Shown here: in pieces, positions 36,126-44,875 of the stretch
Layout of the letters: each line of letters opens with the position of its first letter
How positions within the stretch are numbered: the first letter of the stretch is position 1
Assembly: GCA_021201665.1 (NCBI GenBank)
Contig: JAJQEO010000001.1
Span: 1 to 62,152, forward strand
Origin: Lachnospiraceae bacterium
Lineage (GTDB): Bacteria > Bacillota > Clostridia > Lachnospirales > Lachnospiraceae
Length of the DNA stretch: 62,152 nucleotides
Reading direction: 5' to 3'
Translations under genes and position numbers: made by a program
The notes under the pieces: generated by a model
What the model saw: the letters and a program-made list of their open reading frames with translations, nothing else
Database searches by the model: none
What the model was told of the DNA's origin: nothing

Positions 36126-36323
36126 ATGTATTCAAAACAAAACGATTGCCGCGCAATGGGTGAAATTGCAGAAGCTCAGCTGAAAGCATCGGATGTAGTT
36201 AATATAGATCGGATGACTGCCGGGGAAATACGTGCTCAGCTGCAAAGGGGTTATGACGACATTGCAGCGGGAAAAGTACAAAATGCGGAGGATGCCTTTG
36301 CCAAATTCAGAGAGAGCCATTAA
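36126..36323 (+). CDS. Small antitoxin-like protein
   Basis: A 65-residue protein. The C-terminal part, TAGEIRAQLQRGYDDIAAGK followed by QNAEDAFAKFRESH, is reminiscent of RelB/ParD-type antitoxin tails, but no toxin gene adjoins it. The ATG at 36126 follows AAGGCGG. A perfect terminator hairpin lies eight bases after the stop. Function not recognised with certainty. Confidence 0.6.
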   Translation: MYSKQNDCRAMGEIAEAQLKASDVVNIDRMTAGEIRAQLQRGYDDIAAGKVQNAEDAFAKFRESH

Positions 36324-36330
36324 AATCGGG

Positions 36331-36354
36331 CAGGGGAGCAATATTGCTCCCCTG
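36331..36354 (+). terminator. Perfect palindromic terminator hairpin
   Basis: CAGGGGAGCAAT/ATTGCTCCCCTG followed by TTTGT, directly after the small gene. It may act in both directions, but the minus-strand neighbour ends at 36407. Confidence 0.75.
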
Positions 36355-36406
36355 TTTGTCTGGCAATTTTGTATAGAGACAATGGTGCCGCCTGATTTTT
36401 CGTTTT

Positions 36407-36784
36407 TTAATAAAGCATTTCTTCCAGATAAGGACACCGTTTTACAGCGCCTCCTTCTGAAGAAAGCCTTCCTTCGCAGGAGACATGGCGGATTTTACGG
36501 CAATAGGTGTCGCAGGTCCAGGTCTCGGGAGTCCAGTCCGGCTGCTGGTCCGCCGCGGCAATCAGCACCTGGAGCGCATGAAGCTCTTCTTTACTCATCA
36601 GCCCCTGATTCCTGAGCAGGAATGCGTAGGCCGTTTCGGCGGCCTGCTTTGTACTGTTTTCCGGAATGCTTTTATTAACAGCTGGCGATTTAGCGGTATC
36701 TGATTTCGAAGCAGCTGTTTTAGTCTGAACGGTATCTGTTATCGCAACATCTGTTTGAACAGTATCTGTTTTTGCATTGCTCAT
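36407..36784 (-). CDS. Small cysteine-rich hypothetical protein with N-terminal Thr/Lys repeats
   Basis: A 125-residue protein not recognised. Residues 1-45 are a low-complexity Thr/Lys/Asp stretch with a repeated TDTVQT motif; the middle is helical (AAETAYAFLLRNQGLMSKEE); the C-terminus has CDTYCRKIRHVSC and KRCPYLEEML, so four cysteines could bind a metal. A strong GGAGG site precedes the ATG, supporting a real gene. It lies downstream of the AraC regulator gene. Confidence 0.65.
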   Translation of the reverse strand: MSNAKTDTVQTDVAITDTVQTKTAASKSDTAKSPAVNKSIPENSTKQAAETAYAFLLRNQGLMSKEELHALQVLIAAADQQPDWTPETWTCDTYCRKIRHVSCEGRLSSEGGAVKRCPYLEEMLY

Positions 36785-36927
36785 CGCACTTTCCCTCCTT
36801 TACATGGACAAGCCAGATTCAGTATTTCATCAGATTCACACATCGCGCAGCGATTTGGAATGCGCGAATTGTCTTGCGTCTGACTGCGGAAGCGTCCCAT
36901 AGCCAGACGCAGCAGGGTATTTTCTTA

Positions 36928-37024
36928 TTTATGCATTTGTCCGAACGTTTACGCATCTATCCGTAAATTTATGCATCCATCCAACGCTTACGCATCCATC
37001 CGTAAATTTACGCATCCATCCGGA
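36928..37024. repeat. Five-copy 19-20-bp tandem repeat across the AraC gene stop codon
   Basis: (A)TGCAT or ACGCAT begins units at 36931, 36951, 36971, 36990 and 37010. The last unit contains the TAA at 37008-37010 and codons for the final residues of the regulator. Confidence 0.85.
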
Positions 37025-38138
37025 ACGGCTGCAGTGCTTCCTCGTCAGGAACCTTGTGCTCCCTGCGGTACTTCTGCGGCGACATCTGGTACTGGGAACG
37101 GAACACGCGGGAAAAATGGTCGGAAGAATTATAGCCTACCTTTTCCGCGATCTCTCCGATGCTCATGTTGGTGTTGACCAGATAATCCACCGCCTCCGAC
37201 ATCCGCAGGCCCTTGACCAGCTCTGTGAAATTCTGCCCGGTATTCTGCTTGATGAGCGTACACAGATACGGCTCGCTGTAATGGAAAAAGTCTGCCAAAG
37301 CGGAGAGCGTCAGCGTCTGGTAGTGGTGCTGGATGTACTGGAGTACCAGTGAAAATTCGGATCCAAACTGATAATCGTAAAACTGCACAGTTTTGCTGTA
37401 ATTTCGCAGCATATAAGAGAACATCTGGTTCAGCCAGCTGATGCAGCAGTCGTTGCTGTAGGGATCCGGCTTGTAGCATTCGAGCATGGCGTTGAAGATG
37501 ATCAGCCGCAGCCATTTGGTAGTCGGACAGAAAAACAGGAGGTAATTCGTATGGTTGTTTTCGGATAAAAAGGTGCGGAAAAACTGTGAGAGCAGATTTT
37601 TCCCGGACAGCAGGGACAGGAAGGTCTTATTAAAGGTACTTTTCCGCAGCATGATGCAAAGCACGGTGGAATCATCGTCAATCGTCAGATCGTGCAGAGA
37701 GCCGGGCGCGACCATGCAGAACTCTCCCTCCCGGAGGATGCGTGTACTCTTTTCAAACTGGAAGGTGCATTCTCCGTCGGCGACATAATTGATCTCGAAA
37801 TAATTGTGTTTATGAAGCAGCGGGCGGGTATGACGCGGGTGGCGGATGATAAAAACGTCACGGGAATTCGGGATGATATCGGTCTCCGTCACGCAGGTCG
37901 GGTCATTTTCATACGCATTAACAGTAAACACCAGAGTATCAATGAACTGATTGATTTCCTCGATGCTCATATCGTCCAGCATCTGGTGGGGCGAGACGCC
38001 CGGCATGGGGGTCTCTGAGAGAAGCCCCTTGTGGTACAGAAGATTCATCATCTCCAGAAACTGCGCCCGGCTGCCGGTCCTCTGATAATAATCAGTCAGG
38101 TGTTTTTGAAAATCTCCAAATGTGATATAGTAGTTCAT
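37008..38138 (-). CDS. AraC family transcriptional regulator with cupin-like sensor domain
   Basis: A 376-residue regulator. An N-terminal helical segment leads to a cupin-type ligand-binding domain (HNYFEINYVADGECTFQFEK, VAPGSLHDLTIDDD). The C-terminal double helix-turn-helix shows FHYSEPYLCTLIKQNTGQNF and VGYNSSDHFSRVFRSQYQMS PQKYRRE. Such proteins activate sugar-use operons; the nearby GH43/GPH genes are candidate targets. The final residues are encoded by the last unit of a 20-bp tandem array, so the C-terminus may be variable. Confidence 0.93.
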   Translation of the reverse strand: MNYYITFGDFQKHLTDYYQRTGSRAQFLEMMNLLYHKGLLSETPMPGVSPHQMLDDMSIEEINQFIDTLVFTVNAYENDPTCVTETDIIPNSRDVFIIRHPRHTRPLLHKHNYFEINYVADGECTFQFEKSTRILREGEFCMVAPGSLHDLTIDDDSTVLCIMLRKSTFNKTFLSLLSGKNLLSQFFRTFLSENNHTNYLLFFCPTTKWLRLIIFNAMLECYKPDPYSNDCCISWLNQMFSYMLRNYSKTVQFYDYQFGSEFSLVLQYIQHHYQTLTLSALADFFHYSEPYLCTLIKQNTGQNFTELVKGLRMSEAVDYLVNTNMSIGEIAEKVGYNSSDHFSRVFRSQYQMSPQKYRREHKVPDEEALQPFRMDA

Positions 38139-38376
38139 AAAATACCTCTTAATATGTCTGCAGCATTATCTGTCGCACGGGGTATTTCCACACTCATAAA
38201 AAGAGTGCGAATGTCAATTCGCATGGCGAGTATGGAAGGCTATTTAGTAAAAAATAAATAAAAACAGTAAAATTTTTTTAAAGTATAACACAGCTTTACA
38301 CGGATTGGCAATGAAAATATGTCGGATTTTGTACGGAATAAAATATAAATATGTCGGGTTTACTTATCTGACTCAA

Positions 38377-38477
38377 TTGTAGTATGATATGTCCGTACTC
38401 GCGCAGAATGTTCCGATTTGCTTGCAAATCGAGAACGCTACCGATTTTCTAATGCGCGGCTTTCCTTGTATGATATG
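38377..38477 (-). repeat. Dispersed palindromic repeat, family 1, copy D
   Basis: TGTCCGTACTCGCGCAGAAT through ACCGATTTTCTAATGCGCGG, nearly identical to the reverse complement of copy C at 53911-54003. TTGTAGTATGATATG on one side and TTGTATGATATG on the other look like a target-site duplication. It lies in the 38139-38525 gap between the AraC gene and ogt; the rest of the gap is AT-rich with no other feature. Confidence 0.88.
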
Positions 38478-38525
38478 TACTGGAGCTTTAATCCCTGATT
38501 TTTTAAGACAGGAGGAGGATCTGCT

Positions 38526-39062
38526 ATGATCTGCACCGATACCTATGCTTCCCCGCTGGGGGAAATTACATTGGCCGCTGACGGCCAGGCACTGACCGGC
38601 CTCTGGTTTGTGGGGCAGAAATACTACGCCAACATTCCAAAGAACGGTCGGAACGATCATGCGGATGTGGAAAACCGGCCTTTGGCTTCTCATCCGATCC
38701 TTCGGCAAACTGCCGGGTGGCTGGACATTTATTTTTCCGGAAGGGAGCCGGACTTTATGCCGCCGGTTTTTCTGAACGGCAGTCCCTTTCAGATGGCAGT
38801 CTGGGAAATATTGAAAACGATTCCCTATGGTCAGACGATGACTTACAAGGAGATCGCCGCCAGAATTGCCCTGCAGCGTGGGATTTCCAGAATGTCTGCC
38901 CAGGCTGTAGGCGGCGCGGTCGGACACAATCCCATCTCCATCATCGTGCCCTGCCACCGGGTAGTCGGTGCAGACGGAAGCCTGACCGGCTACGCCGGAG
39001 GGATTGATAAAAAACGGGAGCTGCTGAAGATAGAAAGCAGCGGTCAGAAATCACATGCCTGA
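38526..39062 (+). CDS. ogt: Methylated-DNA--protein-cysteine S-methyltransferase
   Basis: A 178-residue suicide repair enzyme that removes O6-alkyl groups from guanine. The N-terminal ribonuclease-H-like part is followed by the helix-turn-helix and the acceptor motif IIVPCHRVVGADGSLTGYAG, with the active Cys in PCHRV. PYGQTMTYKEIA and VGGAVGHNPI are further family blocks. AGGAGGAGG precedes the ATG. Monocistronic, convergent with the sulfotransferase gene 15 bp away. Confidence 0.95.
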   Translation: MICTDTYASPLGEITLAADGQALTGLWFVGQKYYANIPKNGRNDHADVENRPLASHPILRQTAGWLDIYFSGREPDFMPPVFLNGSPFQMAVWEILKTIPYGQTMTYKEIAARIALQRGISRMSAQAVGGAVGHNPISIIVPCHRVVGADGSLTGYAGGIDKKRELLKIESSGQKSHA

Positions 39063-39077
39063 ATTGACGGATCTATG

Positions 39078-42000
39078 TTATGAAATAGTAAAGGACCCTT
39101 CAATATCATAAAGCTGGTTGTCGTACATAATCTGGATCGTATAGGTATCGGCGGCCATTTCACTGAGCGGAATGGGCAGCTCGTAGTAGTAATTGGTGGC
39201 TTCGTCAGAGGCCAGAGTGATGTCCGAGATGTCGTATACGTAGGTGTGCTCTTCTCCATTAAAGATAATCTGCGTATACAGGTGGTCGCGGCTCTGCACA
39301 TACAGGATGCTGCCGCAGAGGGTGACGCTTACCAGATCTTCCGATATCGTTTCAACGGCGTACTCCGTTTCTGAGGTTGCCTCAGCGTCAGCGGCGTTCT
39401 CATCTGCGGCGGCGTTCTCAGCGTCAGCGGCGTTTTCATCTGCGACGGCGTTCTCAGCGTCAGCGGTGTTTTCATCTGCGGCAGCGTCCTCAGCGTTTGC
39501 GGTGTCTTCTATTTCAGCGTCATCCCCGGATGCTATGGTATCTTCGGATTCCACGGTAGCCTCAATTTCCACCGGCATACGCAGGGTACCCCGGATGTAA
39601 TTGTCCGACAGGGTGTACGCGCCCGCGCAGTCGTTCATGGAGAGGGAAATGGAATACCCACGGTAAAATCTGCGCGTGATGTTCCAAATGTTCAGGATTT
39701 CCCCGGATTCGTAGTCGATTTCATACACCTTTCCACGGTATTCTTCCGAAGACGGCAGATGGGCGTTGACGGAAAATACGCGCCCGGCGTCGCTCAGATA
39801 GAAGGTGTTGGAGGTGATGGAGGAGTAGGCGGTCTCATAATTTTTCAGCAGCGTCACGGTCATGGCGTCCTGATCCACAGAATAGATTTTTACATAAGAT
39901 GCGCTGGTATCGTCAAAGGTCGATACCGCCCGGTAGGCGTCGCTGTGGTTGTCAAAAAGCATGATTTCGACGGTGTCGGGATTGCCGTCCAGATCCTCTT
40001 CGAGAATATAGGCAGCGTGCTGCTGATATTGCCATTGAAAATCCTCTGTGGCGGTGAGGAGTTTGTTCTCGTAGCCGGTGCCTTCCCACACGGTGGGGTC
40101 GGCGAGGATCCAGAGGATTTCGTCCGTGGTCCAGTCGATACGGATGACGGAGTGCAGGTTGCGGCAGCTGATGAGGATGGAGTCAGTTTCCTCGTCGTAG
40201 GATACCGTGTTGGTGTGGCACCAGTCATCCCGGTCGATATAGGAGAGTCCCTCGAACAGATCGTTCAGACAAAGCGATTTCACGACCTCGCCGGTCTCAC
40301 GGTCGATCTCCTGGATCATGTTCTGCTCGTAGCCGTCGTTGGAGTTTGTCAGGATCATGAAGTTGCCGTCGGGGGTCTTTTCTGTGATGTCATGGTGGAC
40401 GCCGTTCGGGAAGTAATAGACATTGTATACGCGCCCGAGGTAGTCCATTTCCCAGAACTCCGGCGAATTCGGCATGCTCGCGTTCGGGTAGAGGACATTT
40501 TCCGCCTCAATCAGGAAGTGGCCGTTTTCCAGAGGAAAGACTCCGTAGTATTCCCATTCGGTCGAGCTGTACCAGCGGATTTCACCGGTCTCATCGAACG
40601 CGTAAGCGTATTTGGAGGAGAGGCCGGAGATGAGCATTAGTCCCATGGCGGAGCTGGCGGTAGTGCTTTCTGTGGAAACCGCGTCCGCAAGAGCGGAGGG
40701 CAGACCTTCGGTCGTGATAGTGAGTGTCAGGGCATCCAGGACGGTTTCGTCCGCGGCCAGAAGCTCGACGACAACTTCGTTGTCATACCCTGCATAAAGT
40801 CCAAGGATCGGGACAATGTGGAGAGTGGCGGCATCGATGGTGTCGGAGATGTCCACGCCGCCGTCACTTTTGCCCTTTACGGTCACGCGGACGGAGCATT
40901 CTTCTGTAGTTTCAAAAGCGAGCACTGCGGTGAGCGGCGCGTTCTGGTAAGGATTCTGGATGAGCAGGGGATCCTCAAAGGTGCTGCCGTATTCTTCCAC
41001 GCTTGCTACGATCGCGTCTGAGATTGCCTGTGTCTGCTCCGGCATGGAAAGCTCCGTGCTCAGATCCGCTTCGATCGCGATTTCCTCTGAGGAGACGACC
41101 GTCCAGGAACGGCCGTCTACGTCGTACAGAGTCTCCGTTGCGACCAGCTGCGGCTCGGTCTCTGTCTCACTCTCAGCCTGCGCTGCGGCTGCTTCTGTTG
41201 CGGAGGCGGCATCTGCGGCAGCAGCTTCCGTTGTGGCCGTGTCTCCCGTTGTAGCTGCGGTTTCTGAAGCAGCCGCTATTTCAGATTCTAACTGTGTTTG
41301 CAATTCCGACAGGTCAGTGCTGTCTGCCTGTGCCTCGGCAGCTGTCTGCGCATCGGCGGTGGCTTCTGCGCCAGTTGAATCCTCGCTGCCGGATGCCTCG
41401 TTTTCGCCGGTGCTATCAGTGCTGCCGGATGCGTCCCCGCCAGTGGTGCCATCGGTGCTGCCGGATGCGTCCCCGTCAGTGGCACCATCAGTGCTGCCGG
41501 ATGCATCCCTGTCAGTGGCACCATCGGTGCTGTCGGATGTCTCCCCGTCAGTGGCACCCTCGGTATTGCCGGATGCATCTTCAGCAGCCGTGTTTTCAGT
41601 ATCATCGGATGTCTGTGCATCCTGGGAGGTATCCTCCTCGCCAGTGGTCTCATCTGCACTTTCAGAGCTTGCATTTTCATCCGAATCGTCGGCGGCTTCA
41701 CTTTCCCCAGTATCCACCGGAATCGTCAATTCCTCCGACTCAAACGCATAGACAAGGGTCAGATCAGAAGCCTCCGCCGGAATCTCAAAGCAGATCCAGC
41801 CCTCGTAGCTGCCGAAATTCAGCGCGGTTCCAGGCAGGCGGGACATTCCAAAATCGGTAATAAAGCTGTCATCTATCCGTGTATAGCTGTTTCCGTCTCC
41901 GTCGATCAGAAACAGCTTTTCCCACTCGATGGCCTCCATGCTGCCGTTTTTGACAAAGGAGAGCTTCAGCATACAGTACTCGCAGCCATCCGAAGCGGTC

Positions 42001-42278
42001 TGTTCGATGTCGGTGGTCTCCACGCTGGTGTAGCCGAGCTCCACGCTGACCGCAGAAAGAGAAGCGGAGCGGGTGACGTCCTCCAGCGTAATCTGCCAGC
42101 CGGCTGCCTCATAGACTACCGTAGCTTCTTCAGCGGAAGCGAAGCTTGTTGGAAGCAGGGTGAGCGTGCATGCTATGGACAGAAACAGCGCGGCAGTCAC
42201 AGTCAGAAGGAATTGCCTGACAGATGAAAGTGCATTATTTCTAAGGACCATGTATGATGGATATTTTATATTTTTCAC
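39078..42278 (-). CDS. Aryl-sulfate sulfotransferase with N-terminal extension and repeat linkers
   Basis: A 1066-residue exported protein. After a signal peptide ending LLPTSFASAEE comes an N-terminal beta domain, then a linker of 12-residue acidic repeats (TDGATDGDASGS type). The ASST N-domain and propeller follow, with FPNGVHHDITEKTPDGNFMI, DDWCHTNTVSYDEETDSILI with ISCRNLHSVIRIDW, and QWQYQQHAAYIL carrying the His residues expected for a ping-pong sulfate transfer between phenols. A second 12-residue repeat (ADENAADAENAA) interrupts the C-terminal domain. GTG at 42278 with GGAGG is chosen over later ATGs. It is the second of two tandem paralogues. Confidence 0.85.
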   Translation of the reverse strand: MKNIKYPSYMVLRNNALSSVRQFLLTVTAALFLSIACTLTLLPTSFASAEEATVVYEAAGWQITLEDVTRSASLSAVSVELGYTSVETTDIEQTASDGCEYCMLKLSFVKNGSMEAIEWEKLFLIDGDGNSYTRIDDSFITDFGMSRLPGTALNFGSYEGWICFEIPAEASDLTLVYAFESEELTIPVDTGESEAADDSDENASSESADETTGEEDTSQDAQTSDDTENTAAEDASGNTEGATDGETSDSTDGATDRDASGSTDGATDGDASGSTDGTTGGDASGSTDSTGENEASGSEDSTGAEATADAQTAAEAQADSTDLSELQTQLESEIAAASETAATTGDTATTEAAAADAASATEAAAAQAESETETEPQLVATETLYDVDGRSWTVVSSEEIAIEADLSTELSMPEQTQAISDAIVASVEEYGSTFEDPLLIQNPYQNAPLTAVLAFETTEECSVRVTVKGKSDGGVDISDTIDAATLHIVPILGLYAGYDNEVVVELLAADETVLDALTLTITTEGLPSALADAVSTESTTASSAMGLMLISGLSSKYAYAFDETGEIRWYSSTEWEYYGVFPLENGHFLIEAENVLYPNASMPNSPEFWEMDYLGRVYNVYYFPNGVHHDITEKTPDGNFMILTNSNDGYEQNMIQEIDRETGEVVKSLCLNDLFEGLSYIDRDDWCHTNTVSYDEETDSILISCRNLHSVIRIDWTTDEILWILADPTVWEGTGYENKLLTATEDFQWQYQQHAAYILEEDLDGNPDTVEIMLFDNHSDAYRAVSTFDDTSASYVKIYSVDQDAMTVTLLKNYETAYSSITSNTFYLSDAGRVFSVNAHLPSSEEYRGKVYEIDYESGEILNIWNITRRFYRGYSISLSMNDCAGAYTLSDNYIRGTLRMPVEIEATVESEDTIASGDDAEIEDTANAEDAAADENTADAENAVADENAADAENAAADENAADAEATSETEYAVETISEDLVSVTLCGSILYVQSRDHLYTQIIFNGEEHTYVYDISDITLASDEATNYYYELPIPLSEMAADTYTIQIMYDNQLYDIEGSFTIS
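39382..39489 (-). repeat. Three-copy 36-bp in-frame repeat in the sulfotransferase C-terminal domain
   Basis: Units at 39382, 39418 and 39454 encode ADENAADAENAA-type dodecapeptides, with decayed copies on the N-terminal side. Confidence 0.9.
41388..41580 (-). repeat. Five-copy 36-bp in-frame repeat in the sulfotransferase linker
   Basis: Repeated CCGGATGCGTCCCCGTCAGT with a total period of 36 bp, encoding TDGATDGDASGS variants. Confidence 0.9.
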
Positions 42279-42407
42279 AGGAACCTCCGTTCTTCCGACA
42301 ATTGAAATGGGGCAAACGCAATGAAGGAGTGCAAATGTTGCTCTGCAAATGCCTTCGCATTCGAGTCGGACATAATGATTCACGAAACAAAACTTGCTTT
42401 AAAAGAT

Positions 42408-44501
42408 TCAGAATTCCACCGAATAGCCGCTCTCATAGGTCACGCCGTCCAGCACCAGGAAAATTTCCCAGGCGCTGCCCTCCAGACCGTCCGGGGAGAC
42501 CCATCCCTTCACCGCTACAGTGGTAGTGCCATCATTTTCAGTGGTGGTCTGCGTCAGGCTGTAGACCTTCGTCTCGTCGCCATTTTTCAGCACCAGGTAG
42601 CCATCGGCCAGTTCATCCGCGGCGGTCTCTGTGGTAAAGGAGCCGCTTAAGGTGACCTTCGTCGCGTCGCGGGAGAAGGTCCAGCCGTCCGGCAGTGCTT
42701 CCGTATTTTCAAAGGAAATTTCCTCCTCCGGCTCCACGGTCGCTTTCTCGCCGAGGCTGCCGAGCAGCACGCCGGTCTGCGTCACATCGAGCGTTGCGCC
42801 TTCCGTATAAACCGACAGCACAAGCGTCCGGTAAGTCTGGCTGCGGAAGGTGTCTCCTGATATGGTCAGCTCAAAAATGAGTTCCCCATCGATCAGTCGG
42901 TCGATGTGTGATGTGCTGGTATAGCCGGACGCCAGCTGATAGATGGGGCCGTAATCATGGCTGTCTTCTACCTCGCTGTAGAGATTCGATCCGGCCGTAA
43001 TCTGCAGCGCGTCTTGTGTGCCGTCCAGAGAAATGACGCCGGAGATCCAGTCTGAATACCACTCGGCTCCGCGCTCTTTTCCGTATTCAAAAATCTGTTC
43101 CACAGTCATATTTTCCGTGTCAATGCGGTAAATCACTGCGCGGGAGTAGACGTCGTCGCCCTTCACGCGGTTTTCATTGTCGTAATACTTCACCTTTGCG
43201 GTGCCGTTGTCGAACAGCATGATATCGCCGTTATCCAGCATCGTCACCTGATGCTCCGCGTAAAACCACTCGAAACCATCGCCGATCGGTGTAAAGAAAT
43301 AGCTCTCATCTATGGTTTCCCAACCGTCCGGGTCTCCTAGAATCCACGCGAGCGTTTTTTCCGTTTTATTGACAGCGATAATCGCGTCCTTGTGGCGGGC
43401 GGAGATCAGCAGCAGGTCATTTTCCTCATCATACCAGAGGGAATTGTTGTGCAGCCGGTCGATGTCATCAGAGCCGTCTGTCGCGATGGAAGCGGAGGCA
43501 CCGTCGTCCGTGTCTCCCAGAATCTCCTTCATGTCCAGCTCCCACACGACCTCGCCGGTCTCACGGTCAATTTCGACGATATAATCCTCAACACTGCTCA
43601 GATCCGGACTGTTCGACGCCACCAGCAGGTTCCCGTTGGAAAGCTCCTGGAAATCGTGATGCTCCCCGCCCGGAATCGCGTATTCCCGGTAGTATTTGCC
43701 GCTTAAATCAAATTCTACCAGTCCTGATTTGTAATAGGTACCGCTGATGGTGTAGGAAGCGGGCGCCATCAGATGTCCGTTGGAAAGCTGGTGTACGCCC
43801 TGTGTCCCGAGGCTGTTAAAATACCAGCGGATATCCCCCGCGCTGTCGATGATCAGAAGCGTGCCGCCGGACTGCATGGTCAGAGTCATTGTCGAATAAT
43901 CATACGCCTCGGAATCCAGCATTTCCGCCTCGATATTCCAGGTACTCGTGTCTATAGCTTCCGTGGTAATCTCCAGCGTGACCGACATCCCGTCATCCAG
44001 CGTCAGCACCACTTCAGTGGTCTCGCCGTTGTAAAGGCCATAGATGGGGACGATATGGTCAGTCGCCGCTTCAAAAGTGCCGTTGATATCATTCTCCTCG
44101 CTCTTTCCCTTCACGGTAATCGTGCCGCCCATCGCCTCATCCGTGCTGAAAATGGCGACAGCCGTCAGCGGGGAATTGCCATACGGATCCAGCACCACCA
44201 GCGGCGACTCAAAGGAATAGCCTGCCGCCGCCTCCTGCAGAAGCGCTGCGTCAATCGCGCTCTGCGATGCGAAAATGTCCGTTTCCTCAAGGAGCACCGT
44301 GTCGGCGGCGCCCCCGGAGATGTCAGCAATGTCCGTGGTTAGTTCTGTTTCGGCGCCCTCAACGGCAACCGTAGTAAGTTCTGCTTCCGCTGACGATTCA
44401 GCATTCACCTGCGCCGGGCAGACCGCCAGACCTGCAGCCAGCGCCAGTGCTGTCATCACGACAAAAGACTTTGACCGTGTAGCGTAAAATCCTTTTTTCA
44501 T
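42408..44501 (-). CDS. Aryl-sulfate sulfotransferase
   Basis: A 697-residue exported enzyme that transfers sulfate between phenolic compounds. The signal peptide ends VCPAQVNAESSAE. The N-domain and six-bladed propeller contain GEHHDFQELSNGNLLVASN, RLHNNSLWYDEENDLLLISA followed by RHKDAIIAV, and FEWFYAEHQVTMLDNGDIML. The three His positions and the Arg match those I recall as catalytic in the E. coli CFT073 enzyme. AAAGGA precedes the ATG. Its paralogue follows after 129 bp. No DsbA/DsbB-like partner is nearby. Substrates may include bile, polyphenol or host phenolic sulfates; none can be assigned. Confidence 0.9.
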   Translation of the reverse strand: MKKGFYATRSKSFVVMTALALAAGLAVCPAQVNAESSAEAELTTVAVEGAETELTTDIADISGGAADTVLLEETDIFASQSAIDAALLQEAAAGYSFESPLVVLDPYGNSPLTAVAIFSTDEAMGGTITVKGKSEENDINGTFEAATDHIVPIYGLYNGETTEVVLTLDDGMSVTLEITTEAIDTSTWNIEAEMLDSEAYDYSTMTLTMQSGGTLLIIDSAGDIRWYFNSLGTQGVHQLSNGHLMAPASYTISGTYYKSGLVEFDLSGKYYREYAIPGGEHHDFQELSNGNLLVASNSPDLSSVEDYIVEIDRETGEVVWELDMKEILGDTDDGASASIATDGSDDIDRLHNNSLWYDEENDLLLISARHKDAIIAVNKTEKTLAWILGDPDGWETIDESYFFTPIGDGFEWFYAEHQVTMLDNGDIMLFDNGTAKVKYYDNENRVKGDDVYSRAVIYRIDTENMTVEQIFEYGKERGAEWYSDWISGVISLDGTQDALQITAGSNLYSEVEDSHDYGPIYQLASGYTSTSHIDRLIDGELIFELTISGDTFRSQTYRTLVLSVYTEGATLDVTQTGVLLGSLGEKATVEPEEEISFENTEALPDGWTFSRDATKVTLSGSFTTETAADELADGYLVLKNGDETKVYSLTQTTTENDGTTTVAVKGWVSPDGLEGSAWEIFLVLDGVTYESGYSVEF

Positions 44502-44768
44502 TGCGTTTCCTTTCTGAACTGTTGATATTTTCTTTGACTTCTCAGACCCTTCTCAGAGCAGTTTAAGCTGCTTCTGTTTGGAATAGAACTGTCTGGGAAT
44601 GCCCGGTTCTTTTGTGGGAAAGGGGTAAATTGTTAAAAAAGTATTACAGAAAAATACATACAAAATTTATAGCACATTTAAAAAGAGATAACAAGAAATT
44701 TTCATTATCTTCATATATTTTTCACAAAAGGAGAAAAATGTATCACAAAAGGAGGAAAAATGTATCAT

Positions 44769-44801
44769 GAAAAAAGAGCAGGGTTTAAATAAACCCTGCT
44801 C
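44769..44801 (-). terminator. Intrinsic terminator of the phosphoglycerol transferase gene
   Basis: GAGCAGGGTTT/AAACCCTGCTC around AAAT, followed on the minus strand by TTTTTT. The rest of the 44502-44875 gap is AT-rich and holds no supported gene. Confidence 0.85.
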
Positions 44802-44875
44802 AAAGATTAGCGGTAAAATCAGTGCCGACAGAGCCGCTGCCGTCAGAATCAATGCCAGGACAGCAAAGGATTGCT

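Noticed and set aside
44667-44852. Small hydrophobic frame downstream of the phosphoglycerol transferase
   Set aside because: It reads through the intrinsic terminator at 44769-44801 and has no ribosome site.
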